DNA of 64,000 nt from Streptomyces odontomachi (GTDB lineage: Bacteria; Actinomycetota; Actinomycetes; Streptomycetales; Streptomycetaceae). Position numbers and translations under genes: made by a program. The notes under the pieces are model-generated. The model did no database searches, was not told the origin of the DNA, and saw only the letters and a list, made by a program, of their open reading frames with translations. Shown in pieces: positions 36,385-45,511 of the stretch; the first letter of the stretch is position 1; every line of letters starts with the position of its first letter. The DNA is taken from contig NZ_JAMJWG010000015.1 of the NCBI RefSeq assembly GCF_024435355.1, positions 62,001-126,000 of the forward strand. Reading direction: 5' to 3'.

Positions 36385-37664
36385 AAGTTCTCGTAGCCGC
36401 GGTTGATGAGGCCGATGCCGTGGACACGGGAGGTGCCCTGGGCGGCGAGTGCGGCGATCAGGTAGGAGAAGCCGCCGCGCAGGTCGGGGATGACCAGGTC
36501 GGAGCCCTGCAACTTGGTGGGTCCCGAGACCACCGCCGAGTGCAGGAAGTTGCGCTGGCCGAAGCGGCAGTCGGAGCCGCCCAGGCACTCGCGGTACAGC
36601 TGGATGTGGGCGCCCATCTGGTTCAGCGCCGACGTGAAGCCCAGACGTGACTCGTACACCGTCTCGTGGATGATCGACAGGCCGGTGGCCTGCGTCAGCG
36701 CGACGACGAGCGGCTGCTGCCAGTCGGTCTGGAAACCGGGGTGCACATCGGTCTCGAGCGCGATCGACTTCAGCGTGCCGCCGGGGTGCCAGAAGCGGAT
36801 CCCCTCGTCGTCGATGTTGAAGGCGCCGCCGACCTTCCGGTAGGTGTTGAGGAAGGTCATCATCGACCGCTGCTGGGCCCCGCGGACATAGATGTTGCCC
36901 TCCGTGGCCAGCGCCGCCGAGGCCCAGGAGGCGGCCTCCAGGCGGTCCGGGAGCGCGCGGTGGTCGTAGCCTTCGAGACGGTCCACACCGGTGATGCGGA
37001 TCGTCCGGTCGGTGTCCATCGCGATGATCGCGCCCATCTTCTGAAGGACGCAGATCAGGTCCTCGATCTCCGGCTCCACCGCCGCGTTGGAGAGTTCCGT
37101 CACACCCTCGGCGAGCACCGCGGTCAGCAGCACCTGCTCGGTGGTGCCGACCGACGGGTACGGCAGCCGGATCTTGGTGCCGCGCAGCCGCTGCGGGGCC
37201 TCCAGGTACTGCCCGTCGGCCCGCTTGTCGATCCGCGCGCCGAACTGTCGCAGCACGTCGAAGTGGAAGTCGATCGGCCGGCCGCCGATGTCGCAGCCGC
37301 CGAGCCCCGGGATGAACGCATGCCCGAGGCGGTGCAGCAGCGGGCCGCAGAACAGGATCGGGATGCGGGACGAGCCGGCGTGCGCGTCGATGTCGGCGAC
37401 GTTGGCGCTCTCCACGTGCGTCGGGTCCAGCACCAGCTCACCCGGCTCCTCGCCGGGGCCCACCGTCACCCCGTGCAGTTCGAGCAGGCCGCGGACGACG
37501 CGGACGTCACGGATGTCCGGGACGTTGCGCAGCCGGCTGGGGCCGCTGCCGAGCAGCGCGGCGACCATGGCCTTGGGCACGAGGTTCTTCGCGCCGCGGA
37601 CACGGATCTCGCCTTCCAGCGGGGTGCCGCCGTGGACGAGCAGGACATCATCGGTGACGGTCAT
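36336..37664 (-). CDS. murA: UDP-N-acetylglucosamine 1-carboxyvinyltransferase
   Basis: ATG 37662-37664; 442 residues. The substrate motif RGAKNLVPK (Lys26) and the catalytic loop PGLGGCDIGGRP with Cys124 are intact, so the enzyme should be fosfomycin-sensitive. It transfers enolpyruvate from PEP to UDP-GlcNAc, the first committed step of peptidoglycan synthesis. It is monocistronic and convergent with the STAND gene. Its last 15 codons are duplicated just downstream. By neighbours this is the SCO2949-type housekeeping copy. Confidence 0.97.
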   Translation of the reverse strand: MTVTDDVLLVHGGTPLEGEIRVRGAKNLVPKAMVAALLGSGPSRLRNVPDIRDVRVVRGLLELHGVTVGPGEEPGELVLDPTHVESANVADIDAHAGSSRIPILFCGPLLHRLGHAFIPGLGGCDIGGRPIDFHFDVLRQFGARIDKRADGQYLEAPQRLRGTKIRLPYPSVGTTEQVLLTAVLAEGVTELSNAAVEPEIEDLICVLQKMGAIIAMDTDRTIRITGVDRLEGYDHRALPDRLEAASWASAALATEGNIYVRGAQQRSMMTFLNTYRKVGGAFNIDDEGIRFWHPGGTLKSIALETDVHPGFQTDWQQPLVVALTQATGLSIIHETVYESRLGFTSALNQMGAHIQLYRECLGGSDCRFGQRNFLHSAVVSGPTKLQGSDLVIPDLRGGFSYLIAALAAQGTSRVHGIGLINRGYENFMEKLAELGAKAELPR

Positions 37665-37960
37665 GAATCTCGCGTTCCGAGGAGAGGGGCAGGACCGGAC
37701 AGACAGCAAGACTAATGGCCGTACCCGCCGGTGGCGTAAGACCGCTGGTGCGCCGCCCGGCGGCGCGCCCGCAGTGGCCCATGTGCCGGTCGGGGCGGCC
37801 GCCGGCGCCACGAAACGCGTCCGTGCGGGCACGTGGAGTCATCGTCGCTCGTTACGATGGAACGATCCGGCGGTGCGGGGAGCGGCCTGTCGGCCGGGCG
37901 CGGTTCGCATTCGGCCGGTTGCCCACGTGGGGTGCCCGGATCGGGGGAAGATGCGGGATC

Positions 37961-38542
37961 ATGGCTGCCATGACCGAGGTGTCCTCGCTCACAGGGCGGC
38001 TGCTCGTGGCCACCCCCGCCCTGGCGGACCCGAACTTCGACCGCGCAGTCGTGCTGCTTCTCGACCACGACGAGGAGGGCTCCTTGGGTGTGGTCCTCAA
38101 CCGCCCCACCCCGGTGGATGTCGGCGACATCCTGGAGGGCTGGGGTGATCTGACCGGCGAACCCGGCGTCGTCTTCCAAGGCGGCCCCGTCTCGCTCGAC
38201 TCGGCGCTGGGGGTGGCGGTCATCCCGGGCGACGCGTCGGGCGACGCCCTGCCGCTTGGCTGGCGGCGGGTGCACGGGGCCATCGGCCTCGTCGACCTGG
38301 AGGCGCCGCCGGAGCTGCTGGCCTCGGCGCTCGGCTCGCTGCGGATCTTCGCCGGCTACGCCGGCTGGGGTCCGGGGCAACTGGAGGACGAGCTGGCGGA
38401 AGGCGCCTGGTACGTGGTCGAGTCGGAGCCGGGTGACGTGTCGTCGCCGTCGCCCGAGCGGCTCTGGCGCGAGGTGCTGCGCCGCCAGCGCAGCGAGCTG
38501 GCGATGGTGGCCACCTATCCGGATGACCCGTCTCTCAACTGA
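37961..38542 (+). CDS. YqgE/AlgH family (DUF179) protein
   Basis: ATG 37961, 10 nt after GGGGGAAG, gives 193 residues; ATG 37970 is an alternative. Family motifs are SLTGRLLVATPALADPNFDRAVVLLLDHDEEGSLGVVLNRPT near the N-terminus, FQGGPV, and RIFAGYAGWGPGQLEDEL. The family is widespread and its biochemical role is not established. It is divergent from murA and probably co-transcribed with the DUF3039 gene 62 nt downstream, a conserved pairing in Streptomyces. Confidence 0.93.
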   Translation: MAAMTEVSSLTGRLLVATPALADPNFDRAVVLLLDHDEEGSLGVVLNRPTPVDVGDILEGWGDLTGEPGVVFQGGPVSLDSALGVAVIPGDASGDALPLGWRRVHGAIGLVDLEAPPELLASALGSLRIFAGYAGWGPGQLEDELAEGAWYVVESEPGDVSSPSPERLWREVLRRQRSELAMVATYPDDPSLN

Positions 38543-38604
38543 TCCCTTGATCCCCGCCCGTCGCGCACGTGGTCAACGCAGAACTCTTCAGTACCCTGGG
38601 GGCC

Positions 38605-38883
38605 ATGAGCACTCTTGAGCCCGAGCGCGGGGCAGGTACGGGAACCCTCGTAGAGCCGACGCCGCAGACGTCGCACGGCGACGGCGACCACGAGCGCTTC
38701 GCCCACTACGTCCAGAAGGACAAGATCATGGCGAGCGCACTCGACGGCACGCCCGTCGTGGCGCTCTGCGGCAAGGTGTGGGTACCCGGCCGCGACCCGA
38801 AGAAGTACCCGGTATGCCCCATGTGCAAGGAGATCTACGAGTCCATGGGCGCGAGCGGCGACAAGGACAAGGACAAGAAGTAG
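38605..38883 (+). CDS. DUF3039 small zinc-ribbon-like protein
   Basis: ATG 38605; 92 residues. The conserved core is ERFAHYVQKDKIMASALDGTPVVALCGKVWVPGRDPKKYPVCPMCKEIYESM, with three cysteines (one CGK, one C-x2-C) that suggest a metal site. The ends are disordered, with an acidic-basic KDKDKK tail. Function unknown; conserved throughout actinobacteria in this position. Confidence 0.92.
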   Translation: MSTLEPERGAGTGTLVEPTPQTSHGDGDHERFAHYVQKDKIMASALDGTPVVALCGKVWVPGRDPKKYPVCPMCKEIYESMGASGDKDKDKK

Positions 38884-39020
38884 TCCTCTCCCGTCCGGAC
38901 TGACTCGCGTCGGTCCCGCGCCGGACTCACGCCGGACTCACGTCTCGAATCTCGCGTCGGGCTCTCGGCGGATCATCCCGTACCGCCGGATCGCCGGATC
39001 GTGTCGTACCGTGTGAGCTG

Positions 39021-39056
39021 GGCCCCAGAGGTGCGTTGTCGCGCGCTTCTGGGGCC
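39021..39056 (+). terminator. terminator after DUF3039 gene
   Basis: GGCCCCAGA and TTCTGGGGCC form the base of the stem, extended by GCG/CGC pairing, and TTT follows. It lies 137 nt after the DUF3039 stop. Confidence 0.75.
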
Positions 39057-39114
39057 TTTGTGCTGCCCGGGGAGGGCTCTCGGGGAGGGATCTGGAGGGT
39101 CTGAAGAGGGCCTG

Positions 39115-39153
39115 ATTGGAATAGACCAGGGTCACAAGGTGGTAGAGACCTTT
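39115..39153 (+). promoter_or_regulatory. two dre-like (DasR-type) operator boxes
   Basis: ATTGGAATAGACCAGG (39115-39130) matches 12 of 16 positions of the DasR consensus A(C/G)TGGTCTAGACCA(G/C)T. A second box, TGGTAGAGACC (39140-39150), matches 9 of the 11 core positions. The centres are about 23 bp apart. DasR is the GlcNAc-responsive GntR repressor, and the operon behind encodes a hexosaminidase, so the assignment makes biological sense. Confidence 0.55.
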
Positions 39154-39217
39154 GAGTGGGCCTTGTGGGCATGTACACGTCCTTCTAGCCTCCTGACTGT
39201 TGTGTGATACGGAACGG

Positions 39218-39238
39218 CCGTTGCATATGTTGCAACGG
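39218..39238. promoter_or_regulatory. perfect inverted repeat CCGTTGCA-N5-TGCAACGG
   Basis: Two 8-bp arms with TATGT between them, 94 nt before the solute-binding-protein start. The form is that of a LacI- or ROK-type operator and is separate from the dre-like boxes, so two regulators could act here. Confidence 0.6.
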
Positions 39239-39331
39239 TCGTGTGGCCGCGGCGGCGGCAGGCCCGGCGTGGCACCCCGTGCACGTCCCCGCCGTACAGC
39301 GAAGACACCGTCAGACACGGAGGTCCGCCCG

Positions 39332-40636
39332 ATGAAGCTCGCCGCCCGCCTGTCCGTCCCCCTCGCGGCACTCGTCCTCGCCTCGTTGACCGTCACCGGG
39401 TGCGCCCCCGGAACCTCCGGGGGCGGCGCCGCTGAGGACGACAAGAGCGGCACCCTGCGCGTCTGGCTGTTCCGGGAGGTCGACAACGCCCCCAAGGAGC
39501 AGGTCGTGGACCGCACCGTGGCCGCCTTCGAAAAGGCCCACGCGGGCACCGACGTCCACGTCGAGTACATCCCCGTGGACACCCGCGCGGAACGGATCAA
39601 GGCGGCGTTCAACGACCCGAAGAGCGCCCCCGACGTCATCGAGTACGGCAACACGGACACCGCCGGCTACGTGCACGACGGCGGACTCCTCGACGTCGGC
39701 AAGGAGTTCGCGGCCTGGGCCGACGCCAAGGACACCGACCCGGCGGCCAAGGCGTCCGTCACCGTCGGCGGGAAGGTCTACGGGGCGCCGTACTACGTCG
39801 GCGTACGGGCGCTGTACTACCGCACCGACGTCTTCAAGGAGCTCCACCTCAAGCCTCCGGCGACGCAGGCCGAGTTGGCCGCCGACGCCAGGACGATCCA
39901 CCGCAAGCGGCCCGAGCTGTACGGGATCGCGGTCGGCGGCGCGTACACCTACGGGGCGATGCCGTTCATCTGGTCGGCGGGTGCCGAGCTCGCCGAGCCC
40001 GAGGGCGACGGCTACACCGCCACCATCAACAGCGTCGACGCGCTCAAAGGCATCACCGCCTACACCTCGCTGTTCGGCGACAACAACTGCCCGGCCGCCA
40101 AGTGCGCGGCCTGGGGCGGCAACGACACGGTGACGGCCTTCGCCGCAGGCAAGGCCGCGATGGCCATCGGCGGCGACTTCAACCACCAGGCCGTCGAGGA
40201 CGGCAAGGTCAAGGGCAAGTACGCGGTGGTGCCGCTGCCGGGCCTGAAGAAGGGCACCATCGCACCGGCGTTCGCGGGCGGCAACAACATCGGTGTCCTC
40301 AAGAGCACCGCGCACCGCACCCGCGCCGTACAACTCATGGAGGCGCTCGCCTCCAAGCACACCCAGGCCGCGCTCTTCGACAGCATGGGATTCCTGCCGA
40401 CGTACACCGACGTGCGTGCCACGGCGGCGAAGAAGGAGCCGTTCGTGGCGCCCTTCATCGCCACCCTCAACGCGGGCGCCAAGTTCGTGCCCGCCTCGCC
40501 CGGCTGGGGGCAGATCGACTCGTCGCTGGTGCTGCCGACCATGTTCCAGCAGGTCATCAGCGGCCGTAAGGACGTGGCAGCGGCGGCCGGCGAGGCCGCG
40601 AAGAAGATGAACGACGCGTTCGCCGAGGCCTCGTGA
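39332..40636 (+). CDS. sugar ABC transporter substrate-binding lipoprotein
   Basis: ATG 39332 after ACGGAGG; 434 residues. A lipoprotein signal ends LTVTGC with Cys24 as the lipidated residue. The mature protein is a family-1 (MalE-like) binding protein: GTLRVWLFREVDNAPKEQVVDRTVAAFEKAH, then PDVIEYGNTDTAGYV and AGKAAMAIGGDFN. With the two permeases and the GH20 enzyme it probably imports N-acetylglucosamine oligomers or related sugars. No ATPase is encoded here; MsiK-type ATPases serve many such systems in Streptomyces. Confidence 0.93.
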   Translation: MKLAARLSVPLAALVLASLTVTGCAPGTSGGGAAEDDKSGTLRVWLFREVDNAPKEQVVDRTVAAFEKAHAGTDVHVEYIPVDTRAERIKAAFNDPKSAPDVIEYGNTDTAGYVHDGGLLDVGKEFAAWADAKDTDPAAKASVTVGGKVYGAPYYVGVRALYYRTDVFKELHLKPPATQAELAADARTIHRKRPELYGIAVGGAYTYGAMPFIWSAGAELAEPEGDGYTATINSVDALKGITAYTSLFGDNNCPAAKCAAWGGNDTVTAFAAGKAAMAIGGDFNHQAVEDGKVKGKYAVVPLPGLKKGTIAPAFAGGNNIGVLKSTAHRTRAVQLMEALASKHTQAALFDSMGFLPTYTDVRATAAKKEPFVAPFIATLNAGAKFVPASPGWGQIDSSLVLPTMFQQVISGRKDVAAAAGEAAKKMNDAFAEAS

Positions 40637-41577
40637 CCACGCCTGACGGCATACGGGAGCGGGTGAGCGGCACCTGGGGGCGGCGGAGCAGTCCCCGGGT
40701 GCGGCAGGGCGGATGGACGCCCTGGCTGTATCTCGCGCCCGCGCTGGTGGTGCTCGCCGGACTGCTCGTCTACCCCGTCTACGAACTCGGCCTGATCTCG
40801 TTCCTCCAGTACACCCAGGCCCAGGTCAGCGGCGGGCAGCCGGTCACGTTCCAGGGCCTCGGGAACTACACGAAGCTGTTCGAAGATGGCCAGTTCTGGC
40901 AGGTGCTGGGGGCCACGGTGGTGTTCGCCGCGGCCTGCGTCGTCTCGACGCTGCTGGTCGGCTGCGCGCTCGCGGTGCTCCTCACCCGGGTGCGGGCGGT
41001 GCCGCGCACGGCGCTGATGCTGGCCTCGCTGGGCGCCTGGGCGACCCCCGCTATCACCGGGTCCACGGTGTGGGTCTTCCTTTTCGACCCCGATTTCGGG
41101 CCGGTGAACAAGGTGCTCGGACTGGGCGACTTCTCCTGGACCTACGGGCGGTACAGCGCTTTTGCGCTGGTGCTGCTGGAAGTCGTCTGGTGTTCCTTTC
41201 CCTTTGTGATGGTGACCGTGTACGCCGGCATCAGGGCGGTCGATACGGAGATCCTCCAGGCCGCCGCGCTCGACGGCGCCTCGCAGTGGCGCATCTGGCG
41301 CTCCGTGCTCGCCCCGCTGCTGCGGCCGATTCTCGTGGTGGTCACCATTCAGTCGGTCATCTGGGACTTCAAGGTGTTCACCCAGATCTATGTGATGACG
41401 CACGGCGGCGGAATAGCGGGACAGAATCTCGTTCTGAACGTGTACGCCTATCAAAAGGCCTTCGCCTCGTCCCAGTACGGCCTCGGATCGGCGATCGGCG
41501 TCGTCATGCTGCTGATCCTGCTCGTGATCACCCTCGGATATCTGCGGTTGCTGCGGCGGCAGGGGGAGGAGCTGTGA
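40633..41577 (+). CDS. ABC sugar permease, MalF-type
   Basis: GTG 40633 overlaps the binding-protein stop by 4 nt; 314 residues with about six membrane helices. The ATPase-contact EAA loop is EILQAAALDGASQWRIWRSVLAPLLRPI. It ends at 41577 and overlaps the next permease start by 1 nt. Part of the sugar importer with the neighbouring genes. Confidence 0.95.
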   Translation: MTTPDGIRERVSGTWGRRSSPRVRQGGWTPWLYLAPALVVLAGLLVYPVYELGLISFLQYTQAQVSGGQPVTFQGLGNYTKLFEDGQFWQVLGATVVFAAACVVSTLLVGCALAVLLTRVRAVPRTALMLASLGAWATPAITGSTVWVFLFDPDFGPVNKVLGLGDFSWTYGRYSAFALVLLEVVWCSFPFVMVTVYAGIRAVDTEILQAAALDGASQWRIWRSVLAPLLRPILVVVTIQSVIWDFKVFTQIYVMTHGGGIAGQNLVLNVYAYQKAFASSQYGLGSAIGVVMLLILLVITLGYLRLLRRQGEEL

Positions 41578-42473
41578 TGCGCGGCCGGACGCAGTCGCCG
41601 GGGCCCGGACGTGTCGGGCGGTCCGGATCGTTCGCGCGGTCCCGGTGGTTCGCGCGGCCCGGACGGCTGGCGGCCGAGGCGGTGACCCTGCTGATCGCCG
41701 TCGTGGTGGCCTTCCCGCTCTACTGGATGGTGCTGTCCGCGCTCAAGCCGGTGAACGAGATCGCGTCGACCCGGCCACGGCCCTGGACGCTCGCCCCGTC
41801 GCTGGACTCCTTCCACCGTGTCTTCGGCCAGCAGGACTTCGGCCGGTATTTCCTCAACAGCTGTGCGGTGGCCGGCAGCGTGGTGGTGCTGTCGGCGGTG
41901 ATCGCCTTTCTGGCGGCCACCGCAGTGGCACGTTTCCGGTTCCGTTTCCGTACCACCCTGCTGGTGATGTTCCTCGTCGCCCAGATGGTGCCGGTGGAGG
42001 CCCTGACGATTCCGCTTTTCTTCCTCATGCGGGACGCCGGTCTGCTGAACACGCTGGGCTCGCTGATCCTGCCGCACCTGGCCTTCTCGCTGCCCTTCGC
42101 GATATGGCTGCTGCGGGGATTCGTCAAGGCCGTTCCCGAGGCGTTGGAGGAGGCCGCCTACCTCGACGGGGCGAGCCGGGCGCGCTTTGTGTGGCGGATC
42201 CTCTTTCCGCTGGTGCTGCCGGGTCTCGTGGCGACGAGCGTGTTCTCGTTCATCTCCGCCTGGAACGACTTCCTGTTCGCCAAGTCCTTCATCATCAGCG
42301 ACACCACGCAGTCGACCCTGCCGATGGCGCTGCTGGTGTTCTTCCGGCCGGACGACAACGACTGGGGCGGCATCATGGCCGCCTCCACGGTGATGACCGT
42401 TCCGGTCCTGGTCTTCTTCGTCCTCGTGCAGCGGCGGCTCGTAAGCGGCCTCGGGGGCGCGGTGAAAGATTGA
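41577..42473 (+). CDS. ABC sugar permease, MalG-type
   Basis: ATG 41577 with AGGGGGAGGAG upstream; 298 residues, six helices after a basic 25-residue start. The EAA loop reads ALEEAAYLDGASRARFVWRILFPLVLPG. The coupling with the first permease (TGATG overlap) shows that they form the heterodimeric channel. The hexosaminidase gene follows after 30 nt. Confidence 0.95.
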   Translation: MRGRTQSPGPGRVGRSGSFARSRWFARPGRLAAEAVTLLIAVVVAFPLYWMVLSALKPVNEIASTRPRPWTLAPSLDSFHRVFGQQDFGRYFLNSCAVAGSVVVLSAVIAFLAATAVARFRFRFRTTLLVMFLVAQMVPVEALTIPLFFLMRDAGLLNTLGSLILPHLAFSLPFAIWLLRGFVKAVPEALEEAAYLDGASRARFVWRILFPLVLPGLVATSVFSFISAWNDFLFAKSFIISDTTQSTLPMALLVFFRPDDNDWGGIMAASTVMTVPVLVFFVLVQRRLVSGLGGAVKD

Positions 42474-42503
42474 ATCCGGCCGAGTGTGAACCGAGGAGCA
42501 TGC

Positions 42504-44309
42504 ATGACCTTCGACGACCTGATCCCGGCTCCCCGGCGGGCCCTGCCGGCACCCTCGAGCGGCCGTCTGGCACTCGGCGCCCAGGCGGTGCTGACGGCGG
42601 CCCCCGGCACCGAGGACACCGCCCGCTGGCTGCGCGGCACCGTCGGTGCCGCCACCGGGCTGCCGCTGCCCGACGGCACCTCCGGCGGCGGCACCGCGCC
42701 CGGCGTCACCCGTGACCAAGGAGCCGTCGTACTCGGCCTCGACCCGGGACTCGGGCGCGAGGCGTACCGCCTCGTGGTGGACGGCGCCGGGGTCCGCATC
42801 GACGGCGGCGACCCGGCGGGCGTCTTCTGGGGCGCCCAGACCCTGCGCCAACTCCTCGGGCCCGAGGCGTTCCGGAGGGCACCCGTCGATGCCGGGCGCA
42901 CGTGGTCGGTGCCCCTGGGCGTCGTCGAGGACGAGCCGCGGTTCGCCTGGCGCGGCATGCTGCTCGACGTGGCCCGCCACTTCCTGCCCAAGGACGCGGT
43001 GCTGCGCTACATCGACCTGCTCGCCGCCCACAAGCTGAACGTCCTGCACTTCCACCTCACCGACGACCAGGGCTGGCGCATCGAGATCAAACGCCACCCG
43101 AAGCTGACCGAAAACGGCTCCTGGCGTTCCCGTACGAAATTCGGCCACCGGGCCTCCCCGTTGTGGGACGAGCGCCCGCACGGCGGCTACTACACGCACG
43201 ACGACATCCGCGAGATCGTCGCCTACGCCGCCCAGCGGTACGTCACGGTGGTCCCCGAGATCGACCTGCCCGGCCATGCGCAGGCCGCCATCGCCGCCTA
43301 CCCGCACCTCGGGAACGCCGACGTCGTCGACACGGCCGCGCTGACGGTCTGGGACACCTGGGGCATCAACCCGAACGTGCTGGCCCCCACCGAGGCCACC
43401 CTGCGCTTCTACGAGGGCGTCCTCGAGGAGGTCCTGGAACTCTTCCCGACCGACCCGGCGGGCTTCCGCTCGCCCATCTCCCGGTTCGTGCACATCGGCG
43501 GCGACGAGTGCCCCAAGGACCAGTGGCGGCGCTCGCCCGGCGCGCAGGCCCGCATGCGGGAGCTGGGCCTCGCCGACGAGGACGCGGTGCAGTTCTGGTT
43601 CATCCGGCACTTCGACCGCTGGCTGGCCGACCGCGGCCGCCGCCTGATCGGCTGGGACGAGATCCTCCCGGGAACCGGCGACCCCCGTACGGGCAGCGCC
43701 CCGGAAGCCGGCACGGAGCGGACGGGCACGGAGCGGACGGGCACGGAGCCGACGGGAACGGAGCCGGCCGGCATAGGGCTCACGCCCGGTGCCGCCGTGT
43801 CCTCGTGGCGCGGCTACGCCGGCGGAATCGCCGCCGCCCGGGCCGGCCACGACGTCGTCATGTGCCCCGAACAGCACTTCTACCTGGACCACCGGCAGGC
43901 CGACGGCGACGACGAACCCATGCCCATCGGCTACGTGCGCACCCTCGAGGACGTCTACCGTTGCGAGCCGGTGCCGCCGCAGCTCACTCCCGAAGAGGCA
44001 CGGCACGTCCTGGGCGCGCAGGTCAACGTGTGGACCGAGGTCATGGAGAGCCAGGCACGCGTCGACTACCAGGCCTTCCCGCGACTGACCGCCTTCGCCG
44101 AGGTCGCGTGGAGCCCACTGCCCGCCCCCGAGAAGCGCGACATGGCCGACTTCGAACGGCGCATGGAAGCGCACTACCGGCGCCTTGATGCGCTGGGCGT
44201 CGCCTACCGACCCCCCACGGGTCCGCTCCCCTGGCAGCGCCGGCCCGTCCCCGAAGGGATGACGGGCAGCCTCGGACGCCCGATCGAGGGGGCGCCCCCG
44301 AACGTGTGA
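42504..44309 (+). CDS. GH20 beta-N-acetylhexosaminidase
   Basis: ATG 42504 is 5 nt after GAGGAG; 601 residues and no signal peptide, so it acts in the cytoplasm on imported oligosaccharides. The N-terminal GH20b domain is followed by the barrel with HFHLTDDQGWRIEIKRHP and the catalytic pair Asp334-Glu335 in HIGGDECPKDQW. It releases terminal GlcNAc using the substrate's acetamido group. An in-frame 15-bp repeat (43711-43770) encodes a TERTG-type insertion in the barrel. Confidence 0.95.
   Translation: MTFDDLIPAPRRALPAPSSGRLALGAQAVLTAAPGTEDTARWLRGTVGAATGLPLPDGTSGGGTAPGVTRDQGAVVLGLDPGLGREAYRLVVDGAGVRIDGGDPAGVFWGAQTLRQLLGPEAFRRAPVDAGRTWSVPLGVVEDEPRFAWRGMLLDVARHFLPKDAVLRYIDLLAAHKLNVLHFHLTDDQGWRIEIKRHPKLTENGSWRSRTKFGHRASPLWDERPHGGYYTHDDIREIVAYAAQRYVTVVPEIDLPGHAQAAIAAYPHLGNADVVDTAALTVWDTWGINPNVLAPTEATLRFYEGVLEEVLELFPTDPAGFRSPISRFVHIGGDECPKDQWRRSPGAQARMRELGLADEDAVQFWFIRHFDRWLADRGRRLIGWDEILPGTGDPRTGSAPEAGTERTGTERTGTEPTGTEPAGIGLTPGAAVSSWRGYAGGIAAARAGHDVVMCPEQHFYLDHRQADGDDEPMPIGYVRTLEDVYRCEPVPPQLTPEEARHVLGAQVNVWTEVMESQARVDYQAFPRLTAFAEVAWSPLPAPEKRDMADFERRMEAHYRRLDALGVAYRPPTGPLPWQRRPVPEGMTGSLGRPIEGAPPNV
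43711..43770 (+). repeat. four 15-bp tandem repeats inside the GH20 gene
   Basis: GCACGGAGCGGACGG occurs twice exactly, followed by two diverged copies, encoding Gly-Thr-Glu-Arg-Thr-type units. It falls in a surface loop between the GWDEILPG and SSWRGY segments of the barrel. Confidence 0.8.
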
Positions 44310-44602
44310 GGTGTCCTCAGGAAGCCGCCGCACCACCGCCACCCCTGAGACCGTGGCGGTGTGGCACGCAACCGAAAAGTCACCACACATCCGTCGCAGT
44401 CCGGTATTACGCCCTGAGCGCCGAGGAGGTGGGAAAACGGTCCATCTCGCCACTTAGCGGAGGAACGCCTCCTAGCGGACCCATGCATCGGCGACCCGGG
44501 AACATGTGCCAGAGTTTGGCTCGTCCGGCCTGTCGGCACGTACCGTACGGCGTGCACCCCCAGCAGGCAGAGCAGGCGGGACAGCGGGAAGGGGCAGCCG
44601 GT
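44310..44602 (+). other. 293-bp gap with terminator and a palindrome before the xanthine-dehydrogenase-like operon
   Basis: The left end holds a terminator-like hairpin: CACCGCCAC (44334-44342) pairs with GTGGCGGTG (44353-44361). At 44454-44475, GGAGG-AACG-CCTCC lies between two TAGCGG words, an operator-like layout. GAAGGGG is the binding site for the TTG start at 44603. No gene is supported in the gap. Confidence 0.5.
44334..44361 (+). terminator. hairpin after GH20 gene
   Basis: A 9-bp perfect stem, CACCGCCAC / GTGGCGGTG, with a 10-nt loop, 25 nt after the hexosaminidase stop. It marks the end of the amino-sugar operon. Confidence 0.6.
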
Positions 44603-45511
44603 TTGACCACGCACGCACCGCAGGCGGCGCAGACAGCATCGACACCGACGGTGAGTCTGCCTGTCACGCTGGACGAGGCCGTGGCGGCGCTCGCCGCCGT
44701 GCCCGCCGCCGTGCCCGTCGCAGGCGGTACGGACCTCATGGCGGCGGTCAACGCGGGCCTGTTGCGGCCCGCAGCGCTCGTCGGCCTCGGCAGGATCAGC
44801 GAGATCCGCGGCTGGCAGTACCTGGACGGGGACGCCCTGCTGGGCGCCGGCCTCACGCACGCCCGCATCGGCCGTCCCGACTTCGCCGCGCTGATCCCCG
44901 CACTGGCCGCCGCCGCGCGCGCCGCCGGACCGCCCCAGATCCGCAACGCCGGCACGCTCGGCGGGAACATCGTCACCTCCGCGCCGACCGGCGACACCCT
45001 GCCGGTGCTCGCCGCACTCGAAGCCACCCTGATCATCGCCGGCCCCGAAGGCGGGCGGCGCGAGATCCCCGTCTCCCATCTGCTCGCCGGCATGGACCTG
45101 CTGCGCGGGGGCGAGCTCATCGGCCATGTACGCGTCCCCCTGCTGCACGCCCCCCAGGTCTTCCTCAAGGCGACAGGGCGAACCGGCCCCGGCCGCGCGA
45201 TCGCCTCGGTGGCGCTGGTGCTCGACCCCGCACGGCGCGCCGTGCGCTGTGCCGTCGGCGCCGTCGCCCCGATGCCGCTGCGGCCCCTGGAGGCCGAACA
45301 GTGGATCGCCTCGCTCATCGACTGGGACAACGGCCGTACGGTGGTGCCCGAGGCACTGCACGCCTTCGGTGAATACGTCGCCGCGGCCTGCATCCCCGAC
45401 CCGGCACCCGCCGAGGACGGCACGCCCCAGCAACTGCCGCCCGGCGTACTGCACCGGCGGCGCACCGTCGCCGCGCTGGCCCGACGAGCACTGGGGAGGG
45501 CGCTGTCATGA
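44603..45511 (+). CDS. FAD-binding subunit of a xanthine-dehydrogenase-like complex
   Basis: TTG 44603 with GAAGGGG upstream; 302 residues. The FAD_binding_5 fold shows AAVPVAGGTDLMAAVNAGLLRPAALVGL (PP-loop) and the second FAD motif RNAGTLGGNIVTSAPTGDTLPVLAAL. It passes electrons from the iron-sulfur subunit to NAD or another acceptor. It is the first gene of a three-gene operon with 4-nt overlaps, order FAD, [2Fe-2S], molybdopterin subunit. Confidence 0.92.
   Translation: MTTHAPQAAQTASTPTVSLPVTLDEAVAALAAVPAAVPVAGGTDLMAAVNAGLLRPAALVGLGRISEIRGWQYLDGDALLGAGLTHARIGRPDFAALIPALAAAARAAGPPQIRNAGTLGGNIVTSAPTGDTLPVLAALEATLIIAGPEGGRREIPVSHLLAGMDLLRGGELIGHVRVPLLHAPQVFLKATGRTGPGRAIASVALVLDPARRAVRCAVGAVAPMPLRPLEAEQWIASLIDWDNGRTVVPEALHAFGEYVAAACIPDPAPAEDGTPQQLPPGVLHRRRTVAALARRALGRALS

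Larger units (their letters stand above)
38884..39331 (+). other. 448-bp regulatory region upstream of the amino-sugar operon
   Basis: It holds the DUF3039 terminator (39021-39056), two dre-like boxes (39115-39153), a perfect inverted repeat (39218-39238) and the ACGGAGG binding site of the solute-binding protein gene. TTGAGT (39153) and TACACG (16 bp later) are a possible weak promoter. No gene is supported within it. Confidence 0.5.

Noticed and set aside
41451-44453. 1000-codon open frame antisense to the sugar permease and hexosaminidase genes
   Set aside because: Same cause: high GC third positions suppress stops in the complementary frame. The plus-strand genes carry clear family motifs.
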